A stretch of DNA of 64,000 nucleotides from Streptomyces sp. NRRL F-6676 (lineage in GTDB: Bacteria > Actinomycetota > Actinomycetes > Streptomycetales > Streptomycetaceae), in assembly GCF_000725625.1 (NCBI RefSeq), contig NZ_JOHS01000015.1:62001-126000 (forward strand), read 5' to 3'. The notes under the pieces are model-generated. The model was not told the DNA's origin and made no database searches. It was given only the letters and a program-made list of their open reading frames with translations. A program made the translations under genes and the position numbers. How positions within the stretch are numbered: position 1 is the first letter of the stretch; each line of letters starts with the position of its first letter. Shown piece after piece: positions 43,605-52,142 of this stretch.

Positions 43605-44879
43605 GTGTCCGACGCGCTGTTGCCCGTGCTTCTCGCCGTCCCGGTCGTGGTCCTCGCCTGCCAGGCCGGCGGGAGGGCTGTCAGGCTGCTCGGCCAGCCG
43701 CCGGTCATCGGCGAGATCCTGGCCGGAATCCTCCTCGGTCCCTCGCTGCTCGGCTGGCTCGCACCCACCGTCCAGATGCACCTCCTGCCGCCCTCGGTTC
43801 TCCCCGTCACCTCCACCCTGGGCACCCTCGGCCTCCTGGCGTTCCTGTTCCTGATCGGACTGGAACTCGACCTACGCAGCCTGCGCACCACCCGCAGCGC
43901 TGTCGCTGCGGTCAGCCTCACCGGGCTCCTGATCCCCATGGCCCTCGGCGCCGCCCTGGCCGCCGCCCTCTACCCGCACTTTGCCCCAGACGGCGTCGGA
44001 CGGCTGCCGTTCACCCTGTTCGTCGCCGTCGCCCTGAGCATCACCGCCTTCCCGGTCCTCGCACGGATCCTCGCCGACCGCGGCCTGGAGACCACCCCCC
44101 TGGGAACCTTCGCCCTCGCCTGCGCCGCCACCGACGACGCCCTCGCCTGGTGTCTGCTCACCGCCGCCGTCGCCCTGGCCACCACCGGCACCGCCCTGTC
44201 GGCCCTGACCACCCTTGGTCTCACTGCCGCCTTCGCCGCCGGCCTCACCCTCATACGCCCCCTGCTGCGCACCCTGCTCGAGCGCGCCAGCCGCACCGGC
44301 GACGAACTCGTCCTGGCCCTCCTCTTCGCCGGACTGTGCCTCAGCTCCTACACCACCGACCAGATCGGCGTGCACCCCGCTTTCGGCGCGTTCCTGTTCG
44401 GCGCCGCCGCCCCACGCGGCCTGCCGGCCGTCGAGCGCAGCGCCGCGCGCATCCGCGCCGTCGTCCTGCCGCTCCTGCTGCCGCTGTTCTTCGTCGACGC
44501 CGGCCTGCACACCGACTTCTTCGCTCTGCCCGCCGGACAGTGGGGCTGGGGCGCGGCCATCCTCGCCGTCGCCGTGGTCGGCAAATGGGGCGGCGCTGCC
44601 GGCGCCGCCCGGCTCACCGGCTCCGACTGGCGCTGGTCGGCCGCCGTCGGCACGCTCATGAACTGCCGCGGCCTGACCGAACTCGTCGTCCTGGGTATCG
44701 GCCTGCAAGCCGGCGTCATCACCGAGCCTCTGTTCACCCTCCTGGTGATCATGACCGTCATCACCACCGCCGCAACCGCCCCGATCCTCCGCCGCGTGAC
44801 CGGTGACGACCCACGGATGACCCCGCCAGCACCGCATGACGATCCCGAGCGCGCCCCGGCCCGAAAGGCGATCCGATGA
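43605..44879 (+). CDS. CPA2-type cation/proton antiporter
   Basis: The 424-residue membrane protein has 11-12 hydrophobic helices, including PPVIGEILAGILLGPSLLG, FLFLIGLELDLRSL and FGAFLFGAAAPRG, typical of KefB/NhaS3-like exchangers. No RCK/KTN regulatory domain is present. It is coupled to the nitroreductase gene by ATGA. In biosynthetic loci such antiporters occasionally act as self-resistance exporters; that is speculation here. Confidence 0.88.
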   Translation: MSDALLPVLLAVPVVVLACQAGGRAVRLLGQPPVIGEILAGILLGPSLLGWLAPTVQMHLLPPSVLPVTSTLGTLGLLAFLFLIGLELDLRSLRTTRSAVAAVSLTGLLIPMALGAALAAALYPHFAPDGVGRLPFTLFVAVALSITAFPVLARILADRGLETTPLGTFALACAATDDALAWCLLTAAVALATTGTALSALTTLGLTAAFAAGLTLIRPLLRTLLERASRTGDELVLALLFAGLCLSSYTTDQIGVHPAFGAFLFGAAAPRGLPAVERSAARIRAVVLPLLLPLFFVDAGLHTDFFALPAGQWGWGAAILAVAVVGKWGGAAGAARLTGSDWRWSAAVGTLMNCRGLTELVVLGIGLQAGVITEPLFTLLVIMTVITTAATAPILRRVTGDDPRMTPPAPHDDPERAPARKAIR

Positions 44880-45436
44880 CCCGATCCCCGAACCCGGTCC
44901 TGGATGCGGTCCTCACCCGGCGCAGCGCGCCCCACCTGACCGAGCCCGCCCCCGGCCCCGCCGACCTGGAGCGCCTCGTCCAGGCCGCGGCCACCGCACC
45001 CGACCACGGGCGGCTTCGCCCCTGGCGGCTGGTCGCAGTAAGCGGCGACGAGCGGGGCCGACTCGGCGACGCGCTCGCAGAAGCCGCCGCCACACCGGAA
45101 CAAGCCCGCCGCGCCGCTGGCAAGCCCATGCGTGCGCCCCTGCTCCTGACGATCGTGCACCGGCCCATGCCCGACCACCCGAAGATCCCCGAGTGGGAGC
45201 AACTGGCCGCCACCACTGGCATGGTCACCACCTTGTCGCTCCTCCTGCACAGCCACGGCTTCGCGTCGATCTGGCGCACAGGCGGCGCCGTCCAGGCGCC
45301 CCAGGTCCGCAAGTACCTCGGCATCGACGACGATGAACAGCTCCTGGGCTGGCTGTACGTCGGGACGCGGCCGGCGGACGAGGTCATCAAAATGCGCGCA
45401 CCGTGCGACGTCCGCGGCAAGATGACCTGGTCTTGA
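44876..45436 (+). CDS. Nitroreductase-family flavoprotein
   Basis: The 186-residue protein has the FMN-binding start LTRRSAPHLTEPAP and APDHGRLRPWRLVAV, and the C-terminal half LGWLYVGTRPADE. Family members reduce nitro groups, quinones or enamides, or oxidise peptide-derived azolines. It ends the presumed downstream part of the split biosynthetic locus. If the pathway builds an N-oxygenated product, a nitroreductase could tailor or detoxify it; this is inference. Confidence 0.87.
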   Translation: MTRSPNPVLDAVLTRRSAPHLTEPAPGPADLERLVQAAATAPDHGRLRPWRLVAVSGDERGRLGDALAEAAATPEQARRAAGKPMRAPLLLTIVHRPMPDHPKIPEWEQLAATTGMVTTLSLLLHSHGFASIWRTGGAVQAPQVRKYLGIDDDEQLLGWLYVGTRPADEVIKMRAPCDVRGKMTWS

Positions 45437-45618
45437 GGCGGCTGACCCCGCCGACTCGTCGACCTCCACGACCGCAGTCTCTTCCGGGGGCTGACCGGTC
45501 CGTCGGTCTCTCGGTCGCCACTGGGTGGAAGCCCTCCTACCTCACGGACTGCCGGCTACCCGGTCTCCGGGGCGCGCAACAGCTCTTGAAGCCGGCGTGA
45601 GTCTGACAGAGTAGAAAC
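45437..45618 (+). other. Intergenic, no gene seen
   Basis: Together with 45619-45871 this forms a 435-bp gap between the plus-strand nitroreductase gene and the convergent minus-strand regulator gene. Apart from the weak short frame at 45619 nothing recognisable was found, and no clear terminator hairpin was identified. Confidence 0.5.
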
Positions 45619-45810
45619 ATGGCGACTCTCGACCGCCCGACCCGTCTGGGCTTCGCAAGCATCCCGGCCCTCGGCGTAGCCCTTCTCACCATCGCCTGCT
45701 GCGCGTTGCTCAACGCCCAGCCGTCGCCGTGGGCTTGGCTGGCGGGTACGGGTGGTGGCGCCTGGGGGTACTGGTACTCCAGCCGTTGGGCGACATCTGC
45801 AGGTCGGTAG
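45619..45810 (+). CDS. Possible 63-residue membrane protein
   Basis: A short frame reads MATLDRPTRLGFASIPALGV followed by a hydrophobic stretch, then WAWLAGTGGGAWGYWYSSRW. Two hydrophobic segments would make it an inner-membrane peptide. There is no good ribosome site and no recognised family, and codon bias is only moderate. It could be spurious. Confidence 0.35.
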   Translation: MATLDRPTRLGFASIPALGVALLTIACCALLNAQPSPWAWLAGTGGGAWGYWYSSRWATSAGR

Positions 45811-45871
45811 GAGACGGCATCCGTCTCCCGCTCGTGGATGACCAGGGTGCACTGCGGCGTCAGCGTGGCGC

Positions 45872-47188
45872 TCAGAAGTCGCGCAACGGCTCGCCCGCGT
45901 TCAAGCGGTCCAGGCGCTCGGAGAGCCGTCGGCTCATCAGGTGCTGCGACGCCTGGGAGGCCCGTCTCGCCGCCGCTGTGTGCTCGGCCGCGTTACCGCG
46001 CAGCCGGGCCAGCTCGGCCTCCGTGATCAGGAGTTCCACCGTGTCGCGCGTCCGGTCCGACGGAAGGGCCGATGCCTCCTTCAACGCCTGAGCGCCATGT
46101 TCGGCCAGGCCGGCGACGGCGAACGCCCACGCCGCCTGCCCTTCCAGCTCGCGCAGGTCGAACCACTCAAGCCAGGCTGGGCTGACACTGCTCTGGGCGC
46201 GGTCGAAGAACTCGCGGGCCCGCTTCACCGCTGCCACAACCTGGTCCGCCTGACCGTTCAGCGCCCACGCCCGGGCCTCGGTCACGTACGCGTAGGCCCT
46301 GACCAAAGAAGGGGCTCCCTGGGCCGCCAGCACAGCGCTACGCGCGTGTGCGAGCACATCCGCCTGGCCTCCCTGCGTCGCCGCCAACCGGGCCTGGTGG
46401 ATGTGGACCCGGGTGATGCGGGCGCGGTCGCCGATCGCCTGGGCCAGCCGCATCGCCTGAAGGTCGTAACGCTGGGCGAGACCGGGAAGCTGGTCGTCAT
46501 AGGCCATCGAGGCCATCGCGAGGACGGCGTCCACCACGCTGCCGTACAGCCTGCGCCCGGTCCGGGCGGAGAAGCTCCCGTTCAACATCGGCGTGGCGTG
46601 TGTGTCCATCATCGACGCGAACGCGCCGCGGAACTTGCCCCCGCCGTGCTGGGAGTCGAGCTTGCCGAACAGCCGTGTCTGCTCGTCAAGGAGGTCGATG
46701 TCCGCCGCGCTCACCTTGTGCTGCCCGTGACCACCGATCACGGCGTCGGCCGGCATGACGAGTGCCTCCCTCGAGGCGGGGCCGAAGACGCTTGGTGAGA
46801 ATGCGCTCTTGACGACGTTGCGCCGGCGCATGGCGTCCAGGGCCCACAGCTTCGAGAGCATCAGCACAGCGTGAGGGACGTCCAGGTACTCCAGCGACTG
46901 CGCCGCGACCAGGCCGGTGTCGGACGGCCAGCCAAGACTCTCTGGCGTCACTACCCGGTGCAGGGCATGGGACAGCACGTGGCACGCGGCGGCCGCGAGG
47001 TCGGCGCTGGGGGTTGCGCCCTTGCACCATCGCGAGACGGTGCTCGTGACCACCGTGTAGGGCAGGTGGACGGCCTCGCATCGAGCGGCGATCCGGCGGG
47101 CGAAGCCGCTGATGGACCAGTCCAGCGTCTCCAGATGCTTGAGTAAGACCTCGTTGCGCTCCGCCTTCGCGGAGCCCGGCTTCGTCAT
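45872..47188 (-). CDS. HTH/TPR-type regulator, last gene of a seven-gene operon
   Basis: The 438-residue protein starts at an ATG overlapping the upstream stop (ATGA). The N-terminus (WSISGFARRIAARC, then STVSRWCKGATPSADLAAAA) looks like an XRE-type HTH. The rest is a helical TPR-like array (for example AQRYDLQAMRLAQAIGDRA and HIHQARLAATQGG). This is the build of Streptomyces sporulation or signalling regulators and of some quorum-type receptors. It ends the minus-strand operon that begins near 50906. DNA targets are unknown. Confidence 0.78.
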   Translation of the reverse strand: MTKPGSAKAERNEVLLKHLETLDWSISGFARRIAARCEAVHLPYTVVTSTVSRWCKGATPSADLAAAACHVLSHALHRVVTPESLGWPSDTGLVAAQSLEYLDVPHAVLMLSKLWALDAMRRRNVVKSAFSPSVFGPASREALVMPADAVIGGHGQHKVSAADIDLLDEQTRLFGKLDSQHGGGKFRGAFASMMDTHATPMLNGSFSARTGRRLYGSVVDAVLAMASMAYDDQLPGLAQRYDLQAMRLAQAIGDRARITRVHIHQARLAATQGGQADVLAHARSAVLAAQGAPSLVRAYAYVTEARAWALNGQADQVVAAVKRAREFFDRAQSSVSPAWLEWFDLRELEGQAAWAFAVAGLAEHGAQALKEASALPSDRTRDTVELLITEAELARLRGNAAEHTAAARRASQASQHLMSRRLSERLDRLNAGEPLRDF

Positions 47189-47901
47189 CGCGCCGCCCAT
47201 CGTCGTGAGGTCAGTGGAGAGGGCGAAGTGGTGCCAACCGGGAGAGTTGGCGCCCACGTCGAGAGAGGAGGGGAGATAGAGGCGGGGCCGGTGGCGTGCA
47301 CCTTGGCCGCCGAGACGAGCAGGGTGATCAGAACGCCCAGCAGAAGCACGGTGAGGCAGCCGCCGAGATCGCGGAGCGTCGACTTCAGCGGATCCCGGTC
47401 CCAGGACCGCTCGTCGTCCTGGTGCGGGGCGTGCCCCACCTGGGCCGCCGGGCGGTCGGGGATCGAGCGGCGGACGAAGGCGTCGATTGCGGACGGCGCG
47501 TACCCGAAGTGCCTGCCCCGCTCGGCATCATCCCTGGGCTGGCGCGGCCCCCAGTTGACGGTGTGGCAGGTGTCTCGATGGGCCGACAGGCCAAGTCGGA
47601 CCCGCGGGAATCCGGGCCGGTCCCGCAGAGCCGCCCAGACGCGCACGGCTTCGGCCACAGTGCCCACCGACACGTAGCCGCCACGGCGGCTGCCGCCGGC
47701 GGGCACCGCAAGGAGTACGGCGCCGTCCACCTTCACACCAACCGCGCCGTCAAGGAGGTTCGGGTCGGCGAGGCGTTCCCAGAACCAGGCGTAGTCCTCA
47801 GCGCACTCCTCGGGTGAGGGGCGGCAGAGCGGAGCGGCGATGGGCGCCAGCGGGAAGCGTGGCATGGAAGGCGCGGGCCTCGCATCGTAGGAATCGGTCA
47901 C
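47185..47901 (-). CDS. Uncharacterised protein with C-terminal transmembrane helix
   Basis: The 238-residue protein is not recognised by me with certainty. The N-terminal domain contains YAWFWERLADPNLLDGAVGV and VRLGLSAHRDTCHTVNWG. A hydrophobic helix near residues 190-210 (LTVLLLGVLITLLV) is followed by a short Ser/Pro tail, so it may be membrane-tethered. Both ends overlap their neighbours by four bases, which argues that it is a real gene in a coupled operon. Confidence 0.7.
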   Translation of the reverse strand: MTDSYDARPAPSMPRFPLAPIAAPLCRPSPEECAEDYAWFWERLADPNLLDGAVGVKVDGAVLLAVPAGGSRRGGYVSVGTVAEAVRVWAALRDRPGFPRVRLGLSAHRDTCHTVNWGPRQPRDDAERGRHFGYAPSAIDAFVRRSIPDRPAAQVGHAPHQDDERSWDRDPLKSTLRDLGGCLTVLLLGVLITLLVSAAKVHATGPASISPPLSTWAPTLPVGTTSPSPLTSRRWAAR

Positions 47902-48794
47902 GCCGCCCGGGTGAGCGGGTAGTTGAGGATCTCGGTGAGGGTGTCCCGGTCCAGGCGCACCACGACCGTGTGGTGGTCGGAGAGGCCCTTCATGTCGACG
48001 ACCTCGACCTCGCGGACGGCGGGCAGGAGCTGCTTGCTGGCGTAGATCCGGTCGATGCGCGCGTCCGGGCCGTGGGTGTCGCAGGCGTCGACCGTGGGCG
48101 CGACCGCGCTGGTGTCACCCGTGGTCGCCACGAGGTGGCGGGCGACGTCCTGGAGGCCGGCGGCGCGCAGGGTGTCGTCCGGCCGGTCGTCCATCCGGCG
48201 AACGCCGTCCGCCCCGAGGTAGGAGCGATGCGCCCGGTGGGGCTCATCCTGGATCTCCTCCAGGACGGGCAGGGCCGGGTCTCCCGGGGTTCCGACGACG
48301 GGGTAGCTGTTGTTGTCGCCGCCGAGCAGCGCGGGGTAGTGGACGTATCGGTCGCCGTCCTTCACCCACTTGTCGTTCCACTTGGTCAGCCACTCGGCCT
48401 CCGCCAGGCGCGACGTGGGGGAGCAGTAGTTGAGGTGGTAGGAGCCCACGATCAGCGGGGCGGCGTTGGGGGTCGTTCCGGCGAGCTGGAAGCTGCACAC
48501 GGTCGGTGGGAGTGCCCACGTGGGGCCGGTTTTCGGGTACTCGTCGACCGAGGTGAAGAGTTTCGGGTCGTGGTAGACGGCGGTGCAGCACTCGCGGCCG
48601 ATGAAACCGGGCATGCCCAGCATGGCTTCGGCCGCGTCCGCGAGCTCGTTGCCGTTGTCCTGTGCGTTCCACATCTCCTGCCGCAGGAGCAGATGCAGGT
48701 TGAGCGAGGCCAGGCGGTCGTGCATGCGCTGCCACAGGTCGCGGTCGCCACCGCCGTTGTTCTCGAAGTTGCAGATCGCTGCGTTGATGAGCAC
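47898..48794 (-). CDS. EEP-family protein, second of a tandem pair
   Basis: The 298-residue protein has EEP-fold motifs: NAAICNFENNG, LLLRQEMW (metal-binding Glu), VGSYHLNYCSPTSR, LGGDNNSYPVV and a C-terminal LSDHHTVVVRL with the catalytic Asp-His. DIRIDRIYA-like ARIDRIYASKQL matches the family's penultimate strand. It resembles the next gene upstream, so the pair arose by duplication or works together. Phosphodiesterase or nuclease activity is likely; the substrate is unknown. No secretion signal is seen. Confidence 0.82.
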   Translation of the reverse strand: MLINAAICNFENNGGGDRDLWQRMHDRLASLNLHLLLRQEMWNAQDNGNELADAAEAMLGMPGFIGRECCTAVYHDPKLFTSVDEYPKTGPTWALPPTVCSFQLAGTTPNAAPLIVGSYHLNYCSPTSRLAEAEWLTKWNDKWVKDGDRYVHYPALLGGDNNSYPVVGTPGDPALPVLEEIQDEPHRAHRSYLGADGVRRMDDRPDDTLRAAGLQDVARHLVATTGDTSAVAPTVDACDTHGPDARIDRIYASKQLLPAVREVEVVDMKGLSDHHTVVVRLDRDTLTEILNYPLTRAA

Positions 48795-48818
48795 GAAGGT
48801 CCCCCAGAGGTTGAGGTG

Positions 48819-49805
48819 TCAGCGGGTGGGCGTGAGGGCTCGGCGCAGGACGTCGAGGTCGAATCGCGCGAGGAGCAGGGCGTGGTCGGAGACCGCTCGG
48901 ACGTCGTCGGTCGCTAGGACCTCGAAGGCGGTCAGGGCCGGCACGAGGTCGGGGGTGCAGTACATGCGGTCGATGCGTTGGGCGGGCCCTTGGTCGGTGC
49001 GCTTCAGGCTCGCCGTAGCCGCGAGGGCGCCGGGCTGGCCGAGGACCGTGGCGGCGTGCAGGCCGAGGTCGGTGAAGACCGGGTTTCCGCCGGAGAGGAT
49101 CTCGTCCGGTCGGGTGTCGGAGACACGTCGGTCGGCACGCTCGATGGTCCGGTGCTGGTAGTGCACGCGGTCCTCGACCCTGTCCCAGTCCGGGAGCGCC
49201 ACGGATTCCAGGTCCGTGCGGTGCGGGTAGCTGTTCGCGTCCATCCCCACCAGGGCACTGCGGGCGCTGTCGGCGAGGGTGGTGAGCCGCCGTGCCTCGG
49301 TCGCGCGCAGGTCCGGGTCGAAGTGGCACAGGTGTGCCGAGGCGAAGTCGATCGGCTTCGGGCAGCCCTTGAGGCGGACGCGCGGATTGCAGATCGGCTT
49401 CCACGGCATGTCGTGTTCGAAGTCGCCGTCGACGAAGAACACGTTGGGGTCGACCATCACGCCGACCGGGTTGCGGCTGCGTCCTTCCTGCGGGGGGGAC
49501 ATGAACGGCGTGAGGCCGCCGAGCCGGTTGGCCTCGGCGTACAGGTCCGCCTTCCCGCGATCCCAAGCGCCGGTCAGCTCCTGGCGCAGCACCACGTGCG
49601 GCTTGATGGAGGCGAGGATGTCGCGGGCCAGCTCGCGGTGGTCCTCCCCTCCGTGTCGGCCGCGACCGTTGTGCTCGATGTTCCAGCACACGACGCGGAT
49701 TTCGTTGTCGAGGGTGGGCTGTGCAAGGGACAAGGGGGCCATCTCCTTGGACGGGTGGCGGCGCGCAGGACCGGTTCGGGTGGATTGGGGTCGTGGCGCG
49801 GTCAC
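48819..49805 (-). CDS. EEP-family protein, first of a tandem pair
   Basis: The frame from the GTG at 49805 (GTGA overlap with the preceding gene) gives 328 residues; an internal ATG at 49742 gives 307 and begins right at the EEP domain. Motifs: VVCWNIEHNGRGRHGG, VVLRQELTGAW, SAHLCHFDPD, GMDANSYPHR, QRIDRMYC and VSDHALLLARF. It lies 24 bp upstream of its relative. Two nucleases or phosphodiesterases in tandem with an HTH protein suggests a regulated activity on a nucleic acid or nucleotide signal, but no function can be assigned. Confidence 0.82.
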   Translation of the reverse strand: MTAPRPQSTRTGPARRHPSKEMAPLSLAQPTLDNEIRVVCWNIEHNGRGRHGGEDHRELARDILASIKPHVVLRQELTGAWDRGKADLYAEANRLGGLTPFMSPPQEGRSRNPVGVMVDPNVFFVDGDFEHDMPWKPICNPRVRLKGCPKPIDFASAHLCHFDPDLRATEARRLTTLADSARSALVGMDANSYPHRTDLESVALPDWDRVEDRVHYQHRTIERADRRVSDTRPDEILSGGNPVFTDLGLHAATVLGQPGALAATASLKRTDQGPAQRIDRMYCTPDLVPALTAFEVLATDDVRAVSDHALLLARFDLDVLRRALTPTR

Positions 49806-50413
49806 GCCGCGCGTGTGTCGGGTGCAGGAGTGGGTTCAACCGCGGCGGGGGCAGATAAGGAGGCGATCGGCCCGTGTCGCTCGCGCAGACGGCGGGCCTG
49901 GTCGGTGTACGGCGGCAGGCCCGCGCCGGCTCGGCGGGTGTCGAACTGTTCGGGATCGGCGATCGGGTGCGGTTCAAGGAGCCCGTCGGGGCGGTACCAG
50001 TGCTGGGTTCCGTACAGCTGGGCTTGGCCAGCGTTGACCAGGCAGCGATCGTGCAGGTGAGCGAGTTGGGCGCTGGTGGCGTCACCGGCTTCCACGGCTC
50101 TCTGGAGCAGACCGAGCAGCGTCCGCTGAAGCGCCGGGTTGTGGTCGCTGTGCACCGCGATGTCCACGGCGGCCTGGCAGGCGTCCGTCCCCACGGTGCT
50201 GCGGCCCGGCCACTGCCCGAGCCGTTCGACGATCCGCTTCAGCCCGGCGGCATTGTCGTGCTGGGTCTGGGCCAGGGCCGCGAGCGCGTGTGGTGACATG
50301 CCGAGGCGTTCGGCGCCGGGCGTGCGCCAGTGTTCCTTGGCCCGTTGCGCACGGGCCAGCAGGTCCTCCGCGAGAGCGGGGTAGCCCGGTTCGGGCCGGT
50401 GGGGCTCGTTCAC
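49802..50413 (-). CDS. Uncharacterised protein with a DUF6624-like segment
   Basis: The 203-residue helical protein starts at a GTG overlapping the upstream stop (GTGA). The segment AHLHDRCLVNAGQAQLYGTQ followed by HWYRPDGLLEPHPIADPEQ resembles what I recall as DUF6624, a domain of unknown function; this is memory only. Other features: LGMSPHALAALAQTQHDNA and a Pro-rich tail. It is coupled both to the HTH gene upstream and to the EEP pair downstream. Confidence 0.7.
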   Translation of the reverse strand: MNEPHRPEPGYPALAEDLLARAQRAKEHWRTPGAERLGMSPHALAALAQTQHDNAAGLKRIVERLGQWPGRSTVGTDACQAAVDIAVHSDHNPALQRTLLGLLQRAVEAGDATSAQLAHLHDRCLVNAGQAQLYGTQHWYRPDGLLEPHPIADPEQFDTRRAGAGLPPYTDQARRLRERHGPIASLSAPAAVEPTPAPDTRAA

Positions 50414-50712
50414 GAGCTCGCCTGCTCTTCCGTGCCGGCGGTGCGGCGTCCGCGTTTGGTGGCCCTGGCCTCGCTCAGGAGGGAGTGGATGGCTCCATAG
50501 GATCGGTTCGTCGCCTCGCAGATCTCCCGGATAGTGATCGTGCGGCCCGGGGTGCGGTAGGCGGCCACAACCTTCTTCGCGAACTCCGCTCGCGCGTCGC
50601 CAGTGAGCTTTTTGCCTGTCTCGATGAAGGGCAGATCGAGGCGTACGGGGGGAGGGATCGTCTCCGGGCTCTGTGCCGTCACGGCGGCCGTGGGCGTTCT
50701 CGGTGAGGTCAC
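50410..50712 (-). CDS. Small helix-turn-helix protein
   Basis: The 100-residue protein has a disordered N-terminus and a C-terminal HTH (ITIREICEATNRSYGAIHSL, then SEARATKRGRRT). The Lys/Arg-rich end suits DNA binding. It overlaps both neighbours by four bases, and with its position near the start of the operon an autoregulatory role is plausible. Confidence 0.72.
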   Translation of the reverse strand: MTSPRTPTAAVTAQSPETIPPPVRLDLPFIETGKKLTGDARAEFAKKVVAAYRTPGRTITIREICEATNRSYGAIHSLLSEARATKRGRRTAGTEEQASS

Positions 50713-50906
50713 AGGACGTTCTCCTCACGCGCGAGAGCAAGCCCCGCTCTCAGGGTTCGGATGTTCTCGAGCATCGCCTCGTACTCCCTATCGGCATCGC
50801 TGATATCGACCCGGGAGGCGGCGAGGATGCCGTGGGTCTCCCGGCGCCGGGCCGCGGCGAGCAGCCTGGCGAGTTGGGGTTGTGTGACCGGATCAGTCGG
50901 CCCCAT
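50709..50906 (-). CDS. Small uncharacterised protein, first gene of the operon
   Basis: With the ATG at 50906 the protein has 65 residues (MGPTDPVTQPQLARLLAAAR, then a helical acidic region ending LAREENVL). The start is uncertain: no clear ribosome site precedes it and a longer in-frame start to 50975 exists. The overlap with the HTH gene supports translation. Mostly helical and charged; no family recognised. Confidence 0.55.
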   Translation of the reverse strand: MGPTDPVTQPQLARLLAAARRRETHGILAASRVDISDADREYEAMLENIRTLRAGLALAREENVL

Positions 50907-51047
50907 GAGGTGGAAAGTGCGGACAGGCCAGGGAGAGTGCCGCGGTCTCAAGAGACCGCCGGACGCTATCGGCACTGAGCGCTGACTCCGAGGCTGCCGC
51001 GAAAGAAGTCGCGGCTGAGCCAGGAGTCGTCCCGTTTCTGACGGCCG

Positions 51048-52142
51048 CTAGGGCGCTGCCGTCGTCGAGGCGGCATGCCGGGCGAACTCGGCGTGCAGAG
51101 TCGAATACGCTCGCTCCGCGACGGCGTAGTCGTCGTCACTCACCTCGGCATTGAGACCCTCGAAGTTCTTGTGCACTTGTTCTGGGCTGGAGGCCCCGGC
51201 CAGCACGATGGAGTCAGGGCAGCGCCTGAGGCAGTAGTGCAGGGCAATCCGCGCGAGAGCCTGCGGGTCCCTCCCGAAGCGAGTGCGGAGCGCCTCCAGG
51301 CCGCGGTTGACGATCTCGAGGTCCGCCGGGGTGTACCGGGAGCGAACGTCGCCGGTGGAGAAGGCCGCGTCGGGACCGTACTTCCCGGTGAGCAGTCCGT
51401 GCAGGAGCGGTTCGTGGATCATGGTGGCGGCACCGTGCCGGCGCGCGAACGAGAAGACGCTCTCCCCACTACGAGCTTCGGCCGCGGCAGCGTAATCGGT
51501 CTGCGGTTCGAGCGGATTGACGGCGGTGCTGAGGACCTGCGGGTTGAGCTGCTCGAAGAGGAAGTCGTAGCGCAGCTGGCTTCCCCAGTGGCCGACGCCC
51601 GGATCGGAAGTGGCTGAGCTTGCTGGCAGGATGCCAGGCACGCGCATCCCGATTGCCGCGACGTCGCCGGAATCGCGCAGGGCCTGCAGGGTGTCCCGCG
51701 CTTCTTCGAGGTAGCGGTCGCCCGGCCCGAAGTCGGCGTGGGCGAGGACCAGCACATCGAGCTGCCTTACGCCCAGGTTCTCCTGGGTCTGCTCCACCTG
51801 GCGGAAGAGGTTGAGGGAACTGTAGGCGTGCTGGCCAGTCCCCTTGTAGGTGCCGACGGTGCACGTGATGCTCACGCTTGAGCGCGGCACTTGGGCGAGC
51901 ATCTTGCCGAGCAACCTCTGCGAGTGGCCCAGCCCGTAGACGTCCGAGGTGTCGTACACGGTCGCCCCCAGGGCATGCGCGCGGAGCAGGGCGTCGACCG
52001 CGCTGCTGTCGGCCACCTGGGCCCATCCGACCGGACGGCCTTCGTTGGTCGCCGGACCACCGATGGGCCGGCAGCCGACCCCCAGGGGATGTTCGTCCCT
52101 TCCGGCAATCAGGCGCCGGGGGGAGAGGTATGAAGCGGTCAC
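51048..52142 (-). CDS. Aldo/keto reductase family protein
   Basis: The 364-residue protein shows the AKR barrel features: GATVYDTSDVYGLGHSQRLLG (catalytic Asp and Tyr region), LDVLVLAHADFG, VLSTAVNPLEPQ, and the C-terminal NADPH-binding CPDSIVLAGASSPEQV. The usual catalytic Lys is replaced or shifted (ITCTVGTYKG), so the chemistry is uncertain; many such members are annotated as general oxidoreductases. It is a single minus-strand gene separated from both neighbouring operons by gaps. Confidence 0.82.
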   Translation of the reverse strand: MTASYLSPRRLIAGRDEHPLGVGCRPIGGPATNEGRPVGWAQVADSSAVDALLRAHALGATVYDTSDVYGLGHSQRLLGKMLAQVPRSSVSITCTVGTYKGTGQHAYSSLNLFRQVEQTQENLGVRQLDVLVLAHADFGPGDRYLEEARDTLQALRDSGDVAAIGMRVPGILPASSATSDPGVGHWGSQLRYDFLFEQLNPQVLSTAVNPLEPQTDYAAAAEARSGESVFSFARRHGAATMIHEPLLHGLLTGKYGPDAAFSTGDVRSRYTPADLEIVNRGLEALRTRFGRDPQALARIALHYCLRRCPDSIVLAGASSPEQVHKNFEGLNAEVSDDDYAVAERAYSTLHAEFARHAASTTAAP

